Shown: piece by piece, positions 6,400 to 14,774 of the stretch
Layout: each line of letters opens with the position of its first letter
How positions within the stretch are numbered: the stretch's first letter is position 1
Assembly: GCF_946220915.1 (NCBI RefSeq)
Contig: NZ_CAMIHH010000070.1
Location: 1 to 16,698 of the forward strand
Direction of reading: 5' to 3'
DNA: 16,698 bases
Source of the DNA: an uncultured Flavobacterium sp.
GTDB taxonomy: Bacteria; Bacteroidota; Bacteroidia; Flavobacteriales; Flavobacteriaceae
Notes under the pieces: generated by a model
Told to the model about the DNA's origin: nothing
The model's database searches: none
What the model saw: only the letters and a program-made list of their open reading frames with translations
Made by a program: the position numbers and the translations under genes

Positions 6400-7443
6400 A
6401 TGAAAGTAACAATAGACGGACAGGAAATAGACGTAGAACCGGGGACCACCATCCTGCAGGCTGCGCGTAAAATAGGCGGCGAATCTGTTCCGCCTGCCAT
6501 GTGCTACTATTCTAAGCTCAAAGGAAGCGGGGGCAAATGCCGCTGCTGCCTGGTAGAGGTTTCCAAAGGGAGTGAGGCCGACCCACGCCCAATGCCAAAA
6601 TTAATGGCATCGTGCGTAACGGGATGCATGGACGGCATGGAGGTAAAGAGCATCACGTCGGAAAGGGTTGTAGATGCACGCAAGTCGGTAACTGAATTCC
6701 TGCTCATCAACCACCCGCTGGACTGCCCCGTGTGCGACCAGGCCGGGGAGTGCGACCTGCAGAACCTGAGCTTTAAAAACGGATCGGCCAAAACACGCTT
6801 TATTGAAGAGAAGAGGACATTTGAGCCGGAAAACATCGGGCCATACATCCAGCTCCACATGAACCGCTGCATCCTGTGCTACCGCTGCGTAATGACTGCC
6901 GACCAGCTAACTGATAACCGTGTGCATGGCGTAATGAACCGAGGCGATCACTCGCAGATATCTACCTGCATTTCTAAAGCCATTGACAATGAATTTTCCG
7001 GCAATGTGATCGACGTATGCCCGGTGGGCGCCCTGACCGACAAGACCTTCCGGTTTAAACAGAGGGTATGGTTCAATAAACCGTATAATGCTCACAGGGA
7101 TTGCGATAAGTGCTGCGGCAAGACCACGCTTTGGATGTTTGGCAATGAGATACAAAGGGTAACGGCACGCAAGGATGAGTACCACGAGGTAGAGGAGTTC
7201 ATTTGCAACGAATGCCGTTTTGAGCATAAAGAAACAAAGGATTGGGTTATTGAGGGGCCGCGTAAATTTGAAAAGGATTCGGTTATCAACCAGAACAACT
7301 ACACACGCAAGCTGGAAACGGTGACCATTGAAACCGAAAAGCAGATACTGCTTGGCCGCGACCAGGACCGGAAAAAGATAAGCATGACAGCCATTCCGCT
7401 TAAAACAGAAGAAGTGCAGGCATTTAAAGAAGGAAACATATAA
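6400..7443 (+). CDS. nuoG: NADH-quinone oxidoreductase subunit G, short form (iron-sulfur part only)
   Basis: Carries electrons from NuoF towards NuoI. It is 347 aa, whereas NuoG with the molybdopterin-oxidoreductase-like domain is roughly 700-900 aa; that domain is absent. Ferredoxin-like N1b: C35, C47, C50 and a fourth Cys at C72 or C76. N5 motif: H105, C109, C112, C118 (HPLDCPVCDQAGEC). N4: C157, C160, C163 (CILCYRC) and C207 (VCPVGA). Then comes an unusual CxxC pair set, C235/C238 with C239 adjacent (CDKCC) and C269/C272 (CNEC), in place of the standard CxxCxxxC of cluster N7. The last 50 or so residues are a charged linker without a recognised domain. The stop overlaps the nuoH start by one base (TAATG). 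Short NuoG is, to my knowledge, usual in Flavobacteriaceae, so this is not a broken gene. Confidence 0.93.
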   Translation: MKVTIDGQEIDVEPGTTILQAARKIGGESVPPAMCYYSKLKGSGGKCRCCLVEVSKGSEADPRPMPKLMASCVTGCMDGMEVKSITSERVVDARKSVTEFLLINHPLDCPVCDQAGECDLQNLSFKNGSAKTRFIEEKRTFEPENIGPYIQLHMNRCILCYRCVMTADQLTDNRVHGVMNRGDHSQISTCISKAIDNEFSGNVIDVCPVGALTDKTFRFKQRVWFNKPYNAHRDCDKCCGKTTLWMFGNEIQRVTARKDEYHEVEEFICNECRFEHKETKDWVIEGPRKFEKDSVINQNNYTRKLETVTIETEKQILLGRDQDRKKISMTAIPLKTEEVQAFKEGNI

Positions 7444-8489
7444 TGGACCAGGCTATAATCATAGAAAAAAGCGTTGTGATCATTGCAGTATTTGCACTGA
7501 CAATGCTTATGGCAATGTACTCTACATTGGCCGAAAGGAAAATTGCCGCATGGCTGCAGGACCGCATAGGCCCCAACCGTGCAGGGCCGGGTGGTATAAT
7601 GCAGCCGCTGGCTGATGGCCTGAAGCTTTTCTCGAAAGAAGAATTCTTTCCAAACACGCCAAACAGGTTCCTGTTCATTGTAGGGCCGTTCATATCAATG
7701 AGCACTGCGCTAATGACCAGCGCCGTTATTCCGTGGGGTGATAAACTTGAGCTTTTTGGACGTGAGATCATACTACAGGCAACAGATATCGATGTGGCAA
7801 TGCTTTACATTTTCGGTGTATTGTCAGTGGGTGTTTATGGCATCATGATTGGCGGATGGGCTTCAAACAATAAATTCTCGCTGATGAGCGCCATGCGCGC
7901 CTCTTCGCAAATGATATCCTATGAGGTTGCGATGGGGCTTTCCATCATTGCATTGGTTATGATGACCGGCACACTGAGCCTTAAGGAAATTGCGGCAGGG
8001 CAGGAAGGCATGAACTGGAACGTATTCTACCAGCCGGTAGGCTTCCTCATCTTCCTGGTATGCTCATTTGCAGAGACCAACCGTACACCGTTTGACCTTG
8101 CTGAATGTGAGGCCGAGCTCATCGGGGGCTACCATACCGAATATTCATCGATGAAAATGGGTTTTTACCTGTTTGCAGAATATGCAAGCATGTTCATTTC
8201 ATCTACAATACTTGCCGTACTTTATTTTGGTGCGTACAACTATCCGGGCATGCAGTGGGTGGAAGAAAACTGGGGTGTTAACCTTGCCAACATTATAGGC
8301 ATGGGTGTGCTGTTTGGCAAACTGTGCTTCTTCATCTTCTTCTACATGTGGGTGCGATGGACCATACCAAGGTTCCGATATGACCAACTAATGCGGCTTG
8401 GATGGCAGATGCTGATACCATTGGCCATAGCCAACATCATAATTACCGGACTGATCATACTACTAAGCGACGGTACTTTAAAATTCTAA
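7443..8489 (+). CDS. nuoH: NADH-quinone oxidoreductase subunit H
   Basis: Membrane subunit that forms the heel of complex I: it makes the quinone entry channel with NuoA, NuoB and NuoD and links quinone chemistry to proton pumping. It is 348 aa with about eight hydrophobic helices. Conserved stretches are ERKIAAWLQDRIGPNRAG (31-48), followed by PLADGLKLFSKE (55-66), SNNKFSLMSAMRASSQMISY (141-160), and the acidic cytoplasmic loop NRTPFDLAECEAELIGGY (213-230) followed by HTEYSS (231-236). The Cys in LAEC replaces the Gly or Ala found in many other phyla. The ATG overlaps the nuoG stop by one base, indicating translational coupling; nuoI follows after 24 nt. Confidence 0.97.
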   Translation: MDQAIIIEKSVVIIAVFALTMLMAMYSTLAERKIAAWLQDRIGPNRAGPGGIMQPLADGLKLFSKEEFFPNTPNRFLFIVGPFISMSTALMTSAVIPWGDKLELFGREIILQATDIDVAMLYIFGVLSVGVYGIMIGGWASNNKFSLMSAMRASSQMISYEVAMGLSIIALVMMTGTLSLKEIAAGQEGMNWNVFYQPVGFLIFLVCSFAETNRTPFDLAECEAELIGGYHTEYSSMKMGFYLFAEYASMFISSTILAVLYFGAYNYPGMQWVEENWGVNLANIIGMGVLFGKLCFFIFFYMWVRWTIPRFRYDQLMRLGWQMLIPLAIANIIITGLIILLSDGTLKF

Positions 8490-8513
8490 ATTACCAGGTT
8501 TAAAAGCAATATT

Positions 8514-9062
8514 ATGTCAATAGAAACCATATCATTATCGGGACGCAAAAAGGAGGTTTCCAACAAAAAGATGACTTTTTGGGAAAGCCTGTACCTTGTG
8601 GCTATTGTTAAGGGCCTGTTCATTACGATCAGGCACCTTTTTACCCGTAAAGTCACTATTAAATATCCGGACGAAACCCGCGAAATGAGCCCTGTATACC
8701 GTGGGCAGCACATGCTGATGCGCGATGACGAAGGCCGCGAGCGTTGCACCGCCTGTGGGCTTTGTGCCCTATCCTGCCCTGCCGAAGCAATCACAATGAA
8801 GGCCGAGGAGCGCAAGCCGGATGAAATGCACCTGTACCGTGAGGAGAAATATGCTTCGATATACGAGATCAATATGCTGCGCTGCATTTTCTGTGGCCTT
8901 TGTGAGGAAGCGTGCCCTAAGCAGGCCATTTACCTTACCAAGTCCAGGACGATGGTACGCGCCAATAACGACAGGGAAGATTTCATCTTCGGGAAGGACA
9001 AACTGGTAATGCCGCTTGACATGGCTATAAGCAACACTAAAAAACCACAAATGGCGAAATAA
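8514..9062 (+). CDS. nuoI: NADH-quinone oxidoreductase subunit I (clusters N6a and N6b)
   Basis: Ferredoxin-type subunit (8Fe-8S) that connects NuoG to cluster N2 in NuoB. It is 182 aa, a usual length. Two 4Fe-4S motifs are complete: C78-x2-C81-x2-C84-x3-C88 (RCTACGLCALSCP) and C124-x2-C127-x2-C130-x3-C134 (RCIFCGLCEEACP). The N-terminal part includes the amphipathic membrane-contact helix (about 22-45, ESLYLVAIVKGLFITIRHLF) and the PVYRGQH segment (60-66). nuoH ends 24 nt upstream. The stop is separated from the nuoJ ATG by a single base. Confidence 0.97.
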   Translation: MSIETISLSGRKKEVSNKKMTFWESLYLVAIVKGLFITIRHLFTRKVTIKYPDETREMSPVYRGQHMLMRDDEGRERCTACGLCALSCPAEAITMKAEERKPDEMHLYREEKYASIYEINMLRCIFCGLCEEACPKQAIYLTKSRTMVRANNDREDFIFGKDKLVMPLDMAISNTKKPQMAK

Positions 9063-9063
9063 C

Positions 9064-9567
9064 ATGATGACAACTTTATTCTACATCTTATCGGCCATTA
9101 CGCTTGCCACGGCATTTTTGACGATATTCTCTAAAAACCCGATACACAGCGCCATATACCTCGTGCTTTGCTTTTTCTCGATCGCTGGGCATTACCTTAT
9201 GTTCAATGCGCAGTTCCTTGCCATAGTGCACGTTATTGTTTACTCGGGCGCCATCATGATCCTGATGCTTTTTACCATAATGCTCATGAACCTGAACAAG
9301 GAGGATGAAAAAAACAAATCACTACTCTCGCGCATTGCCGCTGTAGTAGCGTTTTGCCTTGTGGCATTCGTGCTTTTGGCAACTTTTGTAAAAGCACAGC
9401 CGCAACTGGAATATGCCACATCAGGCAAAGATTTCCAGTCGATTAAGGTACTGGGGCAAGTGTTGCTCAACGAATACATGGTGCCATTTGAAACAGCATC
9501 GGTACTGCTGCTGGTTTCAATGATCGGTGCGGTATTGCTATCTAAAAAAGAACATATCAACGGTTAA
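9064..9567 (+). CDS. nuoJ: NADH-quinone oxidoreductase subunit J
   Basis: Membrane subunit of complex I next to NuoA, NuoH and NuoK. It is 167 aa with about five hydrophobic segments, and shows the conserved FLAIVHVIVYSGAIMILMLF stretch (51-70) that includes the pi-bulge-containing third helix known from structures. Two ATG codons stand in tandem at 9064 and 9067; either could start translation with no functional consequence. The spacing to nuoI is 1 nt and to nuoK 1 nt, the tightest part of the operon. Confidence 0.95.
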   Translation: MMTTLFYILSAITLATAFLTIFSKNPIHSAIYLVLCFFSIAGHYLMFNAQFLAIVHVIVYSGAIMILMLFTIMLMNLNKEDEKNKSLLSRIAAVVAFCLVAFVLLATFVKAQPQLEYATSGKDFQSIKVLGQVLLNEYMVPFETASVLLLVSMIGAVLLSKKEHING

Positions 9568-9568
9568 T

Positions 9569-9889
9569 ATGGAAAATATATTACAGGAAATAGGCCTCGA
9601 AAATTACATTTACCTATCCGCATTGCTATTTTGCGTGGGAGCCTTCGGGGTGCTATACAGGAGGAATGCCATTGTCATGTTCATGTCGATTGAGATAATG
9701 CTCAATGCAGTAAACCTGTTGCTGGTAGCATTTTCTACCTACCACCAGGATGCCCAGGGACAGGTATTCGTATTCTTCTCGATGGCAGTTGCGGCTGCCG
9801 AAGTTGCGGTTGGGCTTGCCATATTGGTGGCTGTTTACAGGAACCTGACCAATATTGACATTGATAATTTGAAAAATTTAAAAGGATAG
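9569..9889 (+). CDS. nuoK: NADH-quinone oxidoreductase subunit K
   Basis: Small three-helix membrane subunit (Mrp-antiporter MrpC-like) in the proton path. It is 106 aa from ATG 9569; an in-frame ATG at 9527 would add 14 residues but lies inside nuoJ and gives a charged, unconserved extension, so I reject it. The two essential membrane glutamates are visible: E42 (FMSIEIMLNAVNL) and E78 (AVAAAEVAVGLAI), equivalent to E36 and E72 of E. coli NuoK with a constant offset of 6. nuoJ ends 1 nt upstream; nuoL begins 6 nt downstream. Confidence 0.96.
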   Translation: MENILQEIGLENYIYLSALLFCVGAFGVLYRRNAIVMFMSIEIMLNAVNLLLVAFSTYHQDAQGQVFVFFSMAVAAAEVAVGLAILVAVYRNLTNIDIDNLKNLKG

Positions 9890-9895
9890 CGCCTG

Positions 9896-11776
9896 ATGGA
9901 TACAAATTTGGCTTTACTATTATTATTCGCACCGTTTGCAGGGTTCCTGTTGAACATTTTCTTTGGGAAAAAGCTTAGCCGTAATGCGGCAGGCACCCTC
10001 GGGACAGTGGCAGTTGCCGTATCATTTGGCGTAACACTTTCGTTCTTTTTACAGGTAGTCAATACCGGCGAACCTATCATGGTGAACCTGTTTGAATGGA
10101 TGCGCCTTGCCAACTTTACAGTTGATTTCGGTTTCCAACTGGACCAGCTTTCACTGCTGTGGCTAATGTTCGTTACCGGTATCGGTACACTCATCCACAT
10201 GTACTCTATCAGCTATATGCATGACGACGAGAACATTCATAAATTCTTTGCTTACCTGAACCTATTCGTGTTCTTCATGATCACGCTGGTAATGGGCAGC
10301 AACCTGCTCATCATGTTCATAGGCTGGGAAGGTGTTGGCCTTTGCTCGTACCTTCTTATCGGGTTTTGGTACAAGAACCAGGATTATAACGATGCCGCCA
10401 AAAAAGCTTTCATTATGAACCGCATTGGCGACCTTGGCTTTCTCATCGGCATTTTCATCATCGGTTACCTTTTCCACTCACTGGATTACGTACAAATAAA
10501 AACTGCCATCGATAACGGCTGGACACTGGATGCAACATGGCTTAGCATTGCCGCCCTGTGCCTTTTCATAGGTGCGTGTGGTAAAAGTGCCCAGATCCCA
10601 CTATATACCTGGCTTCCGGATGCGATGGCCGGGCCTACCCCGGTTTCGGCGCTCATACATGCGGCAACGATGGTAACAGCAGGCATATTCATGATAACCA
10701 GGATGAACTTTCTGTTTAACCTTACACCAGATGTGCAGAGCATCATTGCTATCGTAGGCGCTGTTACTGCATTGGTGGCGGCATCCATTGGCCTTGTGCA
10801 GAACGACATAAAAAAGGTACTGGCTTACTCTACCGTATCGCAGTTGGGCCTCATGTTCCTCGCCCTTGGGCTTGGCGCTTATGAAATTGCCGTATTCCAC
10901 GTGATTACGCATGCCTTTTTTAAAGCGTGCCTGTTCCTTGGCTCCGGTTCGGTTATTCACGCCCTTCACGGCGAACAGGACATGCGCAATATGGGTGGAC
11001 TTCGCAAAGTGATGAAGATTACGTTTGCAACGTTCCTCATCTCAACGCTTGCTATCTCTGGCTTACCTCCATTTTCAGGATTCTTCTCTAAAGACGAGAT
11101 ATTGATGACGGCCTACCACCAAAACCCGGTGCTTTGGGTTATCGGTTCGGTAGCCTCGGTCATGACTGCGTTCTATATGTTCCGCCTGCTTTATCTTACA
11201 TTCTATAAAGACTTCAGGGGAACGGAAGAGCAGAAGCACCACCTGCACGAGTCGCCATCACTTATCACTATACCGCTTATTGTATTGGCGATACTTGCCC
11301 TGGTGGGCGGCGCAATAAGCCTGCCGGGCAACAGCTGGCTGAACCATTACCTTGCCCCGGTCATGGCTAAACCGGCACACCATCATGAGCTTGACGGCAC
11401 AACATATATGCTGATGGGCATTGCGGTTGCGGGAGCGCTCGCGGGCATTGGCATTGCATACTATAAGTATATCAAAAATTCGGCTGTGCCTGCCAAAGAT
11501 GGCGAACAGGCCGGCATTGTAAAAGTGCTTTATAACAAATACTATGTTGACGAGATTTATATGGCCATTATCGTAAGGCCAATATATGCCATTGGTACCT
11601 TCTTTAAAAACATTACCGAGGCGGCCATTTCCGGCTTCATTTCCGGGCTTGGGTGGTTTGCCAATATGCTGGGCACCGAAGGGAAAACGATACAGAATGG
11701 CAGCATAGGGTTTTACCTTTTTGTATTTGTTGCGGGCATCTGCTCAATAATAGGTTATATTTTTCTGGCAAAATAA
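9896..11776 (+). CDS. nuoL: NADH-quinone oxidoreductase subunit L (antiporter-like)
   Basis: Distal antiporter-like proton-pumping subunit with the long lateral helix along the membrane arm. At 626 aa it is the normal length. Key charges match E. coli NuoL with an offset of one: E145 (FIGWEGVGLCSYLLIGFW), D179, K230 (ACGKSAQIPLYTWLPDAM) and H255 (VSALIHAATMVTAG). About 14 helices precede a hydrophilic His-rich segment (AKPAHHHELDG, about residue 490), and the final stretch (about 520-626) supplies the lateral helix and last transmembrane helix, ending in YIFLAK. nuoM follows after 9 nt. Confidence 0.97.
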   Translation: MDTNLALLLLFAPFAGFLLNIFFGKKLSRNAAGTLGTVAVAVSFGVTLSFFLQVVNTGEPIMVNLFEWMRLANFTVDFGFQLDQLSLLWLMFVTGIGTLIHMYSISYMHDDENIHKFFAYLNLFVFFMITLVMGSNLLIMFIGWEGVGLCSYLLIGFWYKNQDYNDAAKKAFIMNRIGDLGFLIGIFIIGYLFHSLDYVQIKTAIDNGWTLDATWLSIAALCLFIGACGKSAQIPLYTWLPDAMAGPTPVSALIHAATMVTAGIFMITRMNFLFNLTPDVQSIIAIVGAVTALVAASIGLVQNDIKKVLAYSTVSQLGLMFLALGLGAYEIAVFHVITHAFFKACLFLGSGSVIHALHGEQDMRNMGGLRKVMKITFATFLISTLAISGLPPFSGFFSKDEILMTAYHQNPVLWVIGSVASVMTAFYMFRLLYLTFYKDFRGTEEQKHHLHESPSLITIPLIVLAILALVGGAISLPGNSWLNHYLAPVMAKPAHHHELDGTTYMLMGIAVAGALAGIGIAYYKYIKNSAVPAKDGEQAGIVKVLYNKYYVDEIYMAIIVRPIYAIGTFFKNITEAAISGFISGLGWFANMLGTEGKTIQNGSIGFYLFVFVAGICSIIGYIFLAK

Positions 11777-11785
11777 TTCATACTG

Positions 11786-13225
11786 ATGGACGTATCTTTT
11801 ATATTAATTATCTTACTATTCGGAGCAGTAGCCACATATTTTGTAGGCGACAAATGGGCTTCCAGGGCGGCGCTAATTTTTAGTATGGCGGCGTTTGCGG
11901 CGGCTATATATGTAACCTACCGCTTTTCTATTGGCGATAACATAAACTTTATTCATGGCTGGATCAGGTCGCCAAAAATATCGCTGGCCTTCATTGGCGA
12001 CAGGATGACCCTGCCCATGGTGCTGCTTACCACGGCGCTTACCCCCATAATAGTGGCAACCTCGTTTGGCAACCTTTTCCCGAAAACACGGGCGTTTTAT
12101 GCCCTTATCCTATTCATGGCCTTTGCAATGGCCGGGGCATTCCTTGCCGTAGATGGCATGCTTTATTACATCTTTTGGGAACTGGCCCTCATTCCTATAT
12201 ACTTCATAGCGCTGATATGGGGTAGCGGTAATGCCGAGGAGCGTAAAAAAGCTGTTGTTAAGTTCTTCATTTACACCTTTGCCGGATCGCTGTTCATGCT
12301 GGTAGCATTCATTTATCTTTATCAAAAGCAGGAAACATTCTTCTTTACCACGCTATACAACCTCCGTCTTACATCTACAGAACAGACATGGATATTCCTG
12401 GCGTTCTTCCTGGCCTACGCCATTAAGATACCTATCATACCTTTCCATACATGGCAGGCCAATGTATACCAAAAAGCACCTGCTGCTGGTACAATGCTGC
12501 TTTCGGGCATCATGCTTAAAATGGCAATATTCAGTATCATGAGGTGGCAATTGCCTATCGCGCCGCTGCCAGCCATGAAATACCAGTATATCATTGTGGG
12601 GCTTTGCATTGCCGGTGTGATCTATGGCTCTGTACTTGCCCTGAAACAGGATAGCCTTAAAAAGCTGCTGGCCTACTCATCACTCGCCCACGTTGGCCTT
12701 ATTGCTGCCGGTGTGTACACACTTACGCTGGATGGGCTTCGCGGGGCAGTACTGCAAATGATCGCGCACGGCTTTGTAGTTGTCGGCCTGTTCTTTGCGG
12801 CAGAGATCATTTCCCGCAGGTTCAGTACCGACACCATTAGCGAAATGGGTGGCATCAGGGTACAGTCGCCAAAGTTTACCTCCATGTTCATGATATTGGT
12901 TTTGGCTTCGGTAGCATTGCCAGGGACATTTAACTTTGTAGGCGAATTTGAAGTGCTGTACAGCCTTGCCCAAACCCATATCTGGATGGGCGTTATAGGT
13001 GGTACCACAATAATACTTGGCGCATTTTATATGCTGCGCATGTTCCAGCAGGTAATGCTCGGGGAACAGAATGCAAAGCTTTTTGCCGATGTCAACTTTA
13101 GTGAAGGACTGGTTATGGTGCTCATTATTGGCGTACTGCTGTTTTTCGGGCTGTACCCTAAACCGATCGTGGACTTTATTACGCCCGATCTGGAGCGAAC
13201 CTTATTATACATAAAACAGATTTAA
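11786..13225 (+). CDS. nuoM: NADH-quinone oxidoreductase subunit M (antiporter-like)
   Basis: Second antiporter-like proton-pumping subunit. It is 479 aa with about 14 hydrophobic helices. The conserved helix-5 glutamate is E132 (YYIFWELALIPIYF), the helix-7 lysine is K214 (YAIKIPIIPFHTW) and a helix-8 lysine is K245 (GIMLKMAIF). After HTW the sequence reads QANVYQKAP instead of the LPDAH-type stretch seen in many NuoM proteins; I believe Bacteroidota homologues share this, so it is probably lineage-specific. The second bundle has YSSLAHVGLIAAGVYT. nuoN begins 13 nt downstream. Confidence 0.96.
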   Translation: MDVSFILIILLFGAVATYFVGDKWASRAALIFSMAAFAAAIYVTYRFSIGDNINFIHGWIRSPKISLAFIGDRMTLPMVLLTTALTPIIVATSFGNLFPKTRAFYALILFMAFAMAGAFLAVDGMLYYIFWELALIPIYFIALIWGSGNAEERKKAVVKFFIYTFAGSLFMLVAFIYLYQKQETFFFTTLYNLRLTSTEQTWIFLAFFLAYAIKIPIIPFHTWQANVYQKAPAAGTMLLSGIMLKMAIFSIMRWQLPIAPLPAMKYQYIIVGLCIAGVIYGSVLALKQDSLKKLLAYSSLAHVGLIAAGVYTLTLDGLRGAVLQMIAHGFVVVGLFFAAEIISRRFSTDTISEMGGIRVQSPKFTSMFMILVLASVALPGTFNFVGEFEVLYSLAQTHIWMGVIGGTTIILGAFYMLRMFQQVMLGEQNAKLFADVNFSEGLVMVLIIGVLLFFGLYPKPIVDFITPDLERTLLYIKQI

Positions 13226-13238
13226 TTAGCCGTAGATA

Positions 13239-14660
13239 ATGAATACATTAATAGCTATTGCAGGATTAGGGATTATATGCCTTATAGCTGAGATTTTCAA
13301 TTTGAGGAAAGCGATCGTACCCATAACCCTTGTAGGTTTGCTTGGCGTGCTTGGCCTTACTGCGGTTGATTACATGAACCTTATGCAAGCTCCTTCCGGT
13401 GAAATGGCGAAGGGCTTTTATAATAACATGATCGTCATCAACAGGTTTTCATTAGGATTTACGGGCTTGTTTACCGTGCTTGCTATTTTCCTGATAGCAC
13501 TTTCGCCCGACTTCCACAGGGACCATAAGCCAAAAATATCCGATTTTGTCGCTATAAAGCTGTTTCTCCTTTTAGGCGCAGTTGCCATGGTATCGTTTGG
13601 CAACCTGTCCATGTTCTTCCTTGGCATTGAGATATTGTCCATTTCATTATATGTATTAGCGGCAAGCGAGCCCAAAAACCTTAAAAGTAATGAAGCAGGC
13701 ATGAAATACTTCCTTATGGGGGCATTCGCATCGGGCATCATTTTATTCGGCATTGCGCTGATATATGGTGCAACGGGCTCATTTGATACCGCCGAAATAT
13801 ACAAAACAGTGGTAAACGGCAACCTGGCCGATATTAAAATGGAAAACATTTCCGATCTTTTCCTCATCGGTTTGGTCATGCTTACTATAGGATTACTCTT
13901 TAAAATGGCTATCGTTCCATTCCACTTCTGGTCGCCTGACGTGTATGAAGGGTCCCCTGCCCTCTCTACGGCTACCATGAGCACACTGGCAAAGGTGGCA
14001 TCTATTGCGGCATTCTTCAAATTGGTACTAAGCATGACAGACCAGCTGCCAGGCCACTATATGAGCATTATCACTATTGTCATAGTATTGTCTATGACTG
14101 TTGGTAACCTTATGGCCCTTAAACAGGATAACGTTAAGCGTATGCTTGCCTTCTCAGGTATATCACACGCCGGTTTTATGCTCATGGTGCTTTATAACCC
14201 TATTGCCACTGCGGGAACCTTGTACTATTATGCAGCCGCCTATTCCCTTACGGGTATCGCAGCATTTGCCGTGGTGCTCTATGTATGCCAGTCAAAAGGC
14301 AATGAGAATATCTATAATTTTAACGGGCTTGGAAAGTCGCATCCCATGATGGCAGGGATACTTACGTGTGCCTTGCTTTCCATGGCTGGTATTCCTGTAT
14401 TTTCAGGATTTTTTGCCAAGCTTTTCCTTTTCTCAGAAGTGCTAAGGACAGGGCATATCGCCATCGTGATCATCGCAATCATCAATTCGATAATAAGCGT
14501 GGGTTACTATTTTAAACTGATATTGGCCATGTACACAAAAGAAGAGACAGAAAAAAGGGAGCCTCTGCCTTTTATGTATGGTGCTGTAGCGCTCATCTCC
14601 CTGTTACTGAGCATTGCCATGGGCCTCAATCCTTCAATGATAACAATACTGGTAAAATAA
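13239..14660 (+). CDS. nuoN: NADH-quinone oxidoreductase subunit N (antiporter-like)
   Basis: Third antiporter-like proton-pumping subunit, nearest the quinone module, and last gene of the operon. It is 473 aa with about 14 hydrophobic helices. Expected charges are present: E131 (FFLGIEILSISLYVL), K222 (LLFKMAIVPFHFWSPDVYEG) and K252 (STLAKVASIAAFF). The second half has LAFSGISHAGFML and AGIPVFSGFFAKLFLF. A hairpin terminator begins 20 nt after the stop, marking the end of the complex I transcript. Confidence 0.96.
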   Translation: MNTLIAIAGLGIICLIAEIFNLRKAIVPITLVGLLGVLGLTAVDYMNLMQAPSGEMAKGFYNNMIVINRFSLGFTGLFTVLAIFLIALSPDFHRDHKPKISDFVAIKLFLLLGAVAMVSFGNLSMFFLGIEILSISLYVLAASEPKNLKSNEAGMKYFLMGAFASGIILFGIALIYGATGSFDTAEIYKTVVNGNLADIKMENISDLFLIGLVMLTIGLLFKMAIVPFHFWSPDVYEGSPALSTATMSTLAKVASIAAFFKLVLSMTDQLPGHYMSIITIVIVLSMTVGNLMALKQDNVKRMLAFSGISHAGFMLMVLYNPIATAGTLYYYAAAYSLTGIAAFAVVLYVCQSKGNENIYNFNGLGKSHPMMAGILTCALLSMAGIPVFSGFFAKLFLFSEVLRTGHIAIVIIAIINSIISVGYYFKLILAMYTKEETEKREPLPFMYGAVALISLLLSIAMGLNPSMITILVK

Positions 14661-14680
14661 CCAGGACCAAAATTATGTGC

Positions 14681-14713
14681 AAAGCGTATTATCTAACGAT
14701 AATACGCTTTTTC
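14681..14713 (+). terminator. Intrinsic terminator of the nuo operon
   Basis: A perfect 12-bp stem, AAAGCGTATTAT (14681-14692) pairing with ATAATACGCTTT (14699-14710), has a 6-nt loop (CTAACG) and ends in five T (14708-14712). It lies 20 nt after the nuoN stop and separates the nuo operon from umuC. Confidence 0.92.
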
Positions 14714-14735
14714 ATTTGCAGAAATATTTCAATTA

Positions 14736-14769
14736 ATATATGATTATATTCATATATATTGTAATTTTG
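14736..14769 (+). promoter_or_regulatory. Candidate umuC promoter with overlapping inverted repeat
   Basis: TAATTTTG at 14762-14769 fits the Bacteroidota -7 consensus TAnnTTTG. No clean TTG -33 element is seen at the expected place; instead an inverted repeat, ATATATGA (14736-14743) and TCATATAT (14750-14757) with a 6-nt spacer, covers it and could be an operator. The -7 element ends only 5 nt before the ATG at 14775, so the transcript would be leaderless or nearly so. Confidence 0.45.
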
Positions 14770-14774
14770 CCGAT

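Noticed and set aside
6400..7443. NuoG as a truncated pseudogene
   Set aside because: The frame is intact, all N1b, N4 and N5 ligands are present and the stop is coupled to nuoH; short NuoG is, to my knowledge, normal in this family.
9527..9568. Longer nuoK start at ATG 9527
   Set aside because: It would sit within nuoJ and add a charged 14-residue segment; ATG 9569 gives the standard three-helix protein.
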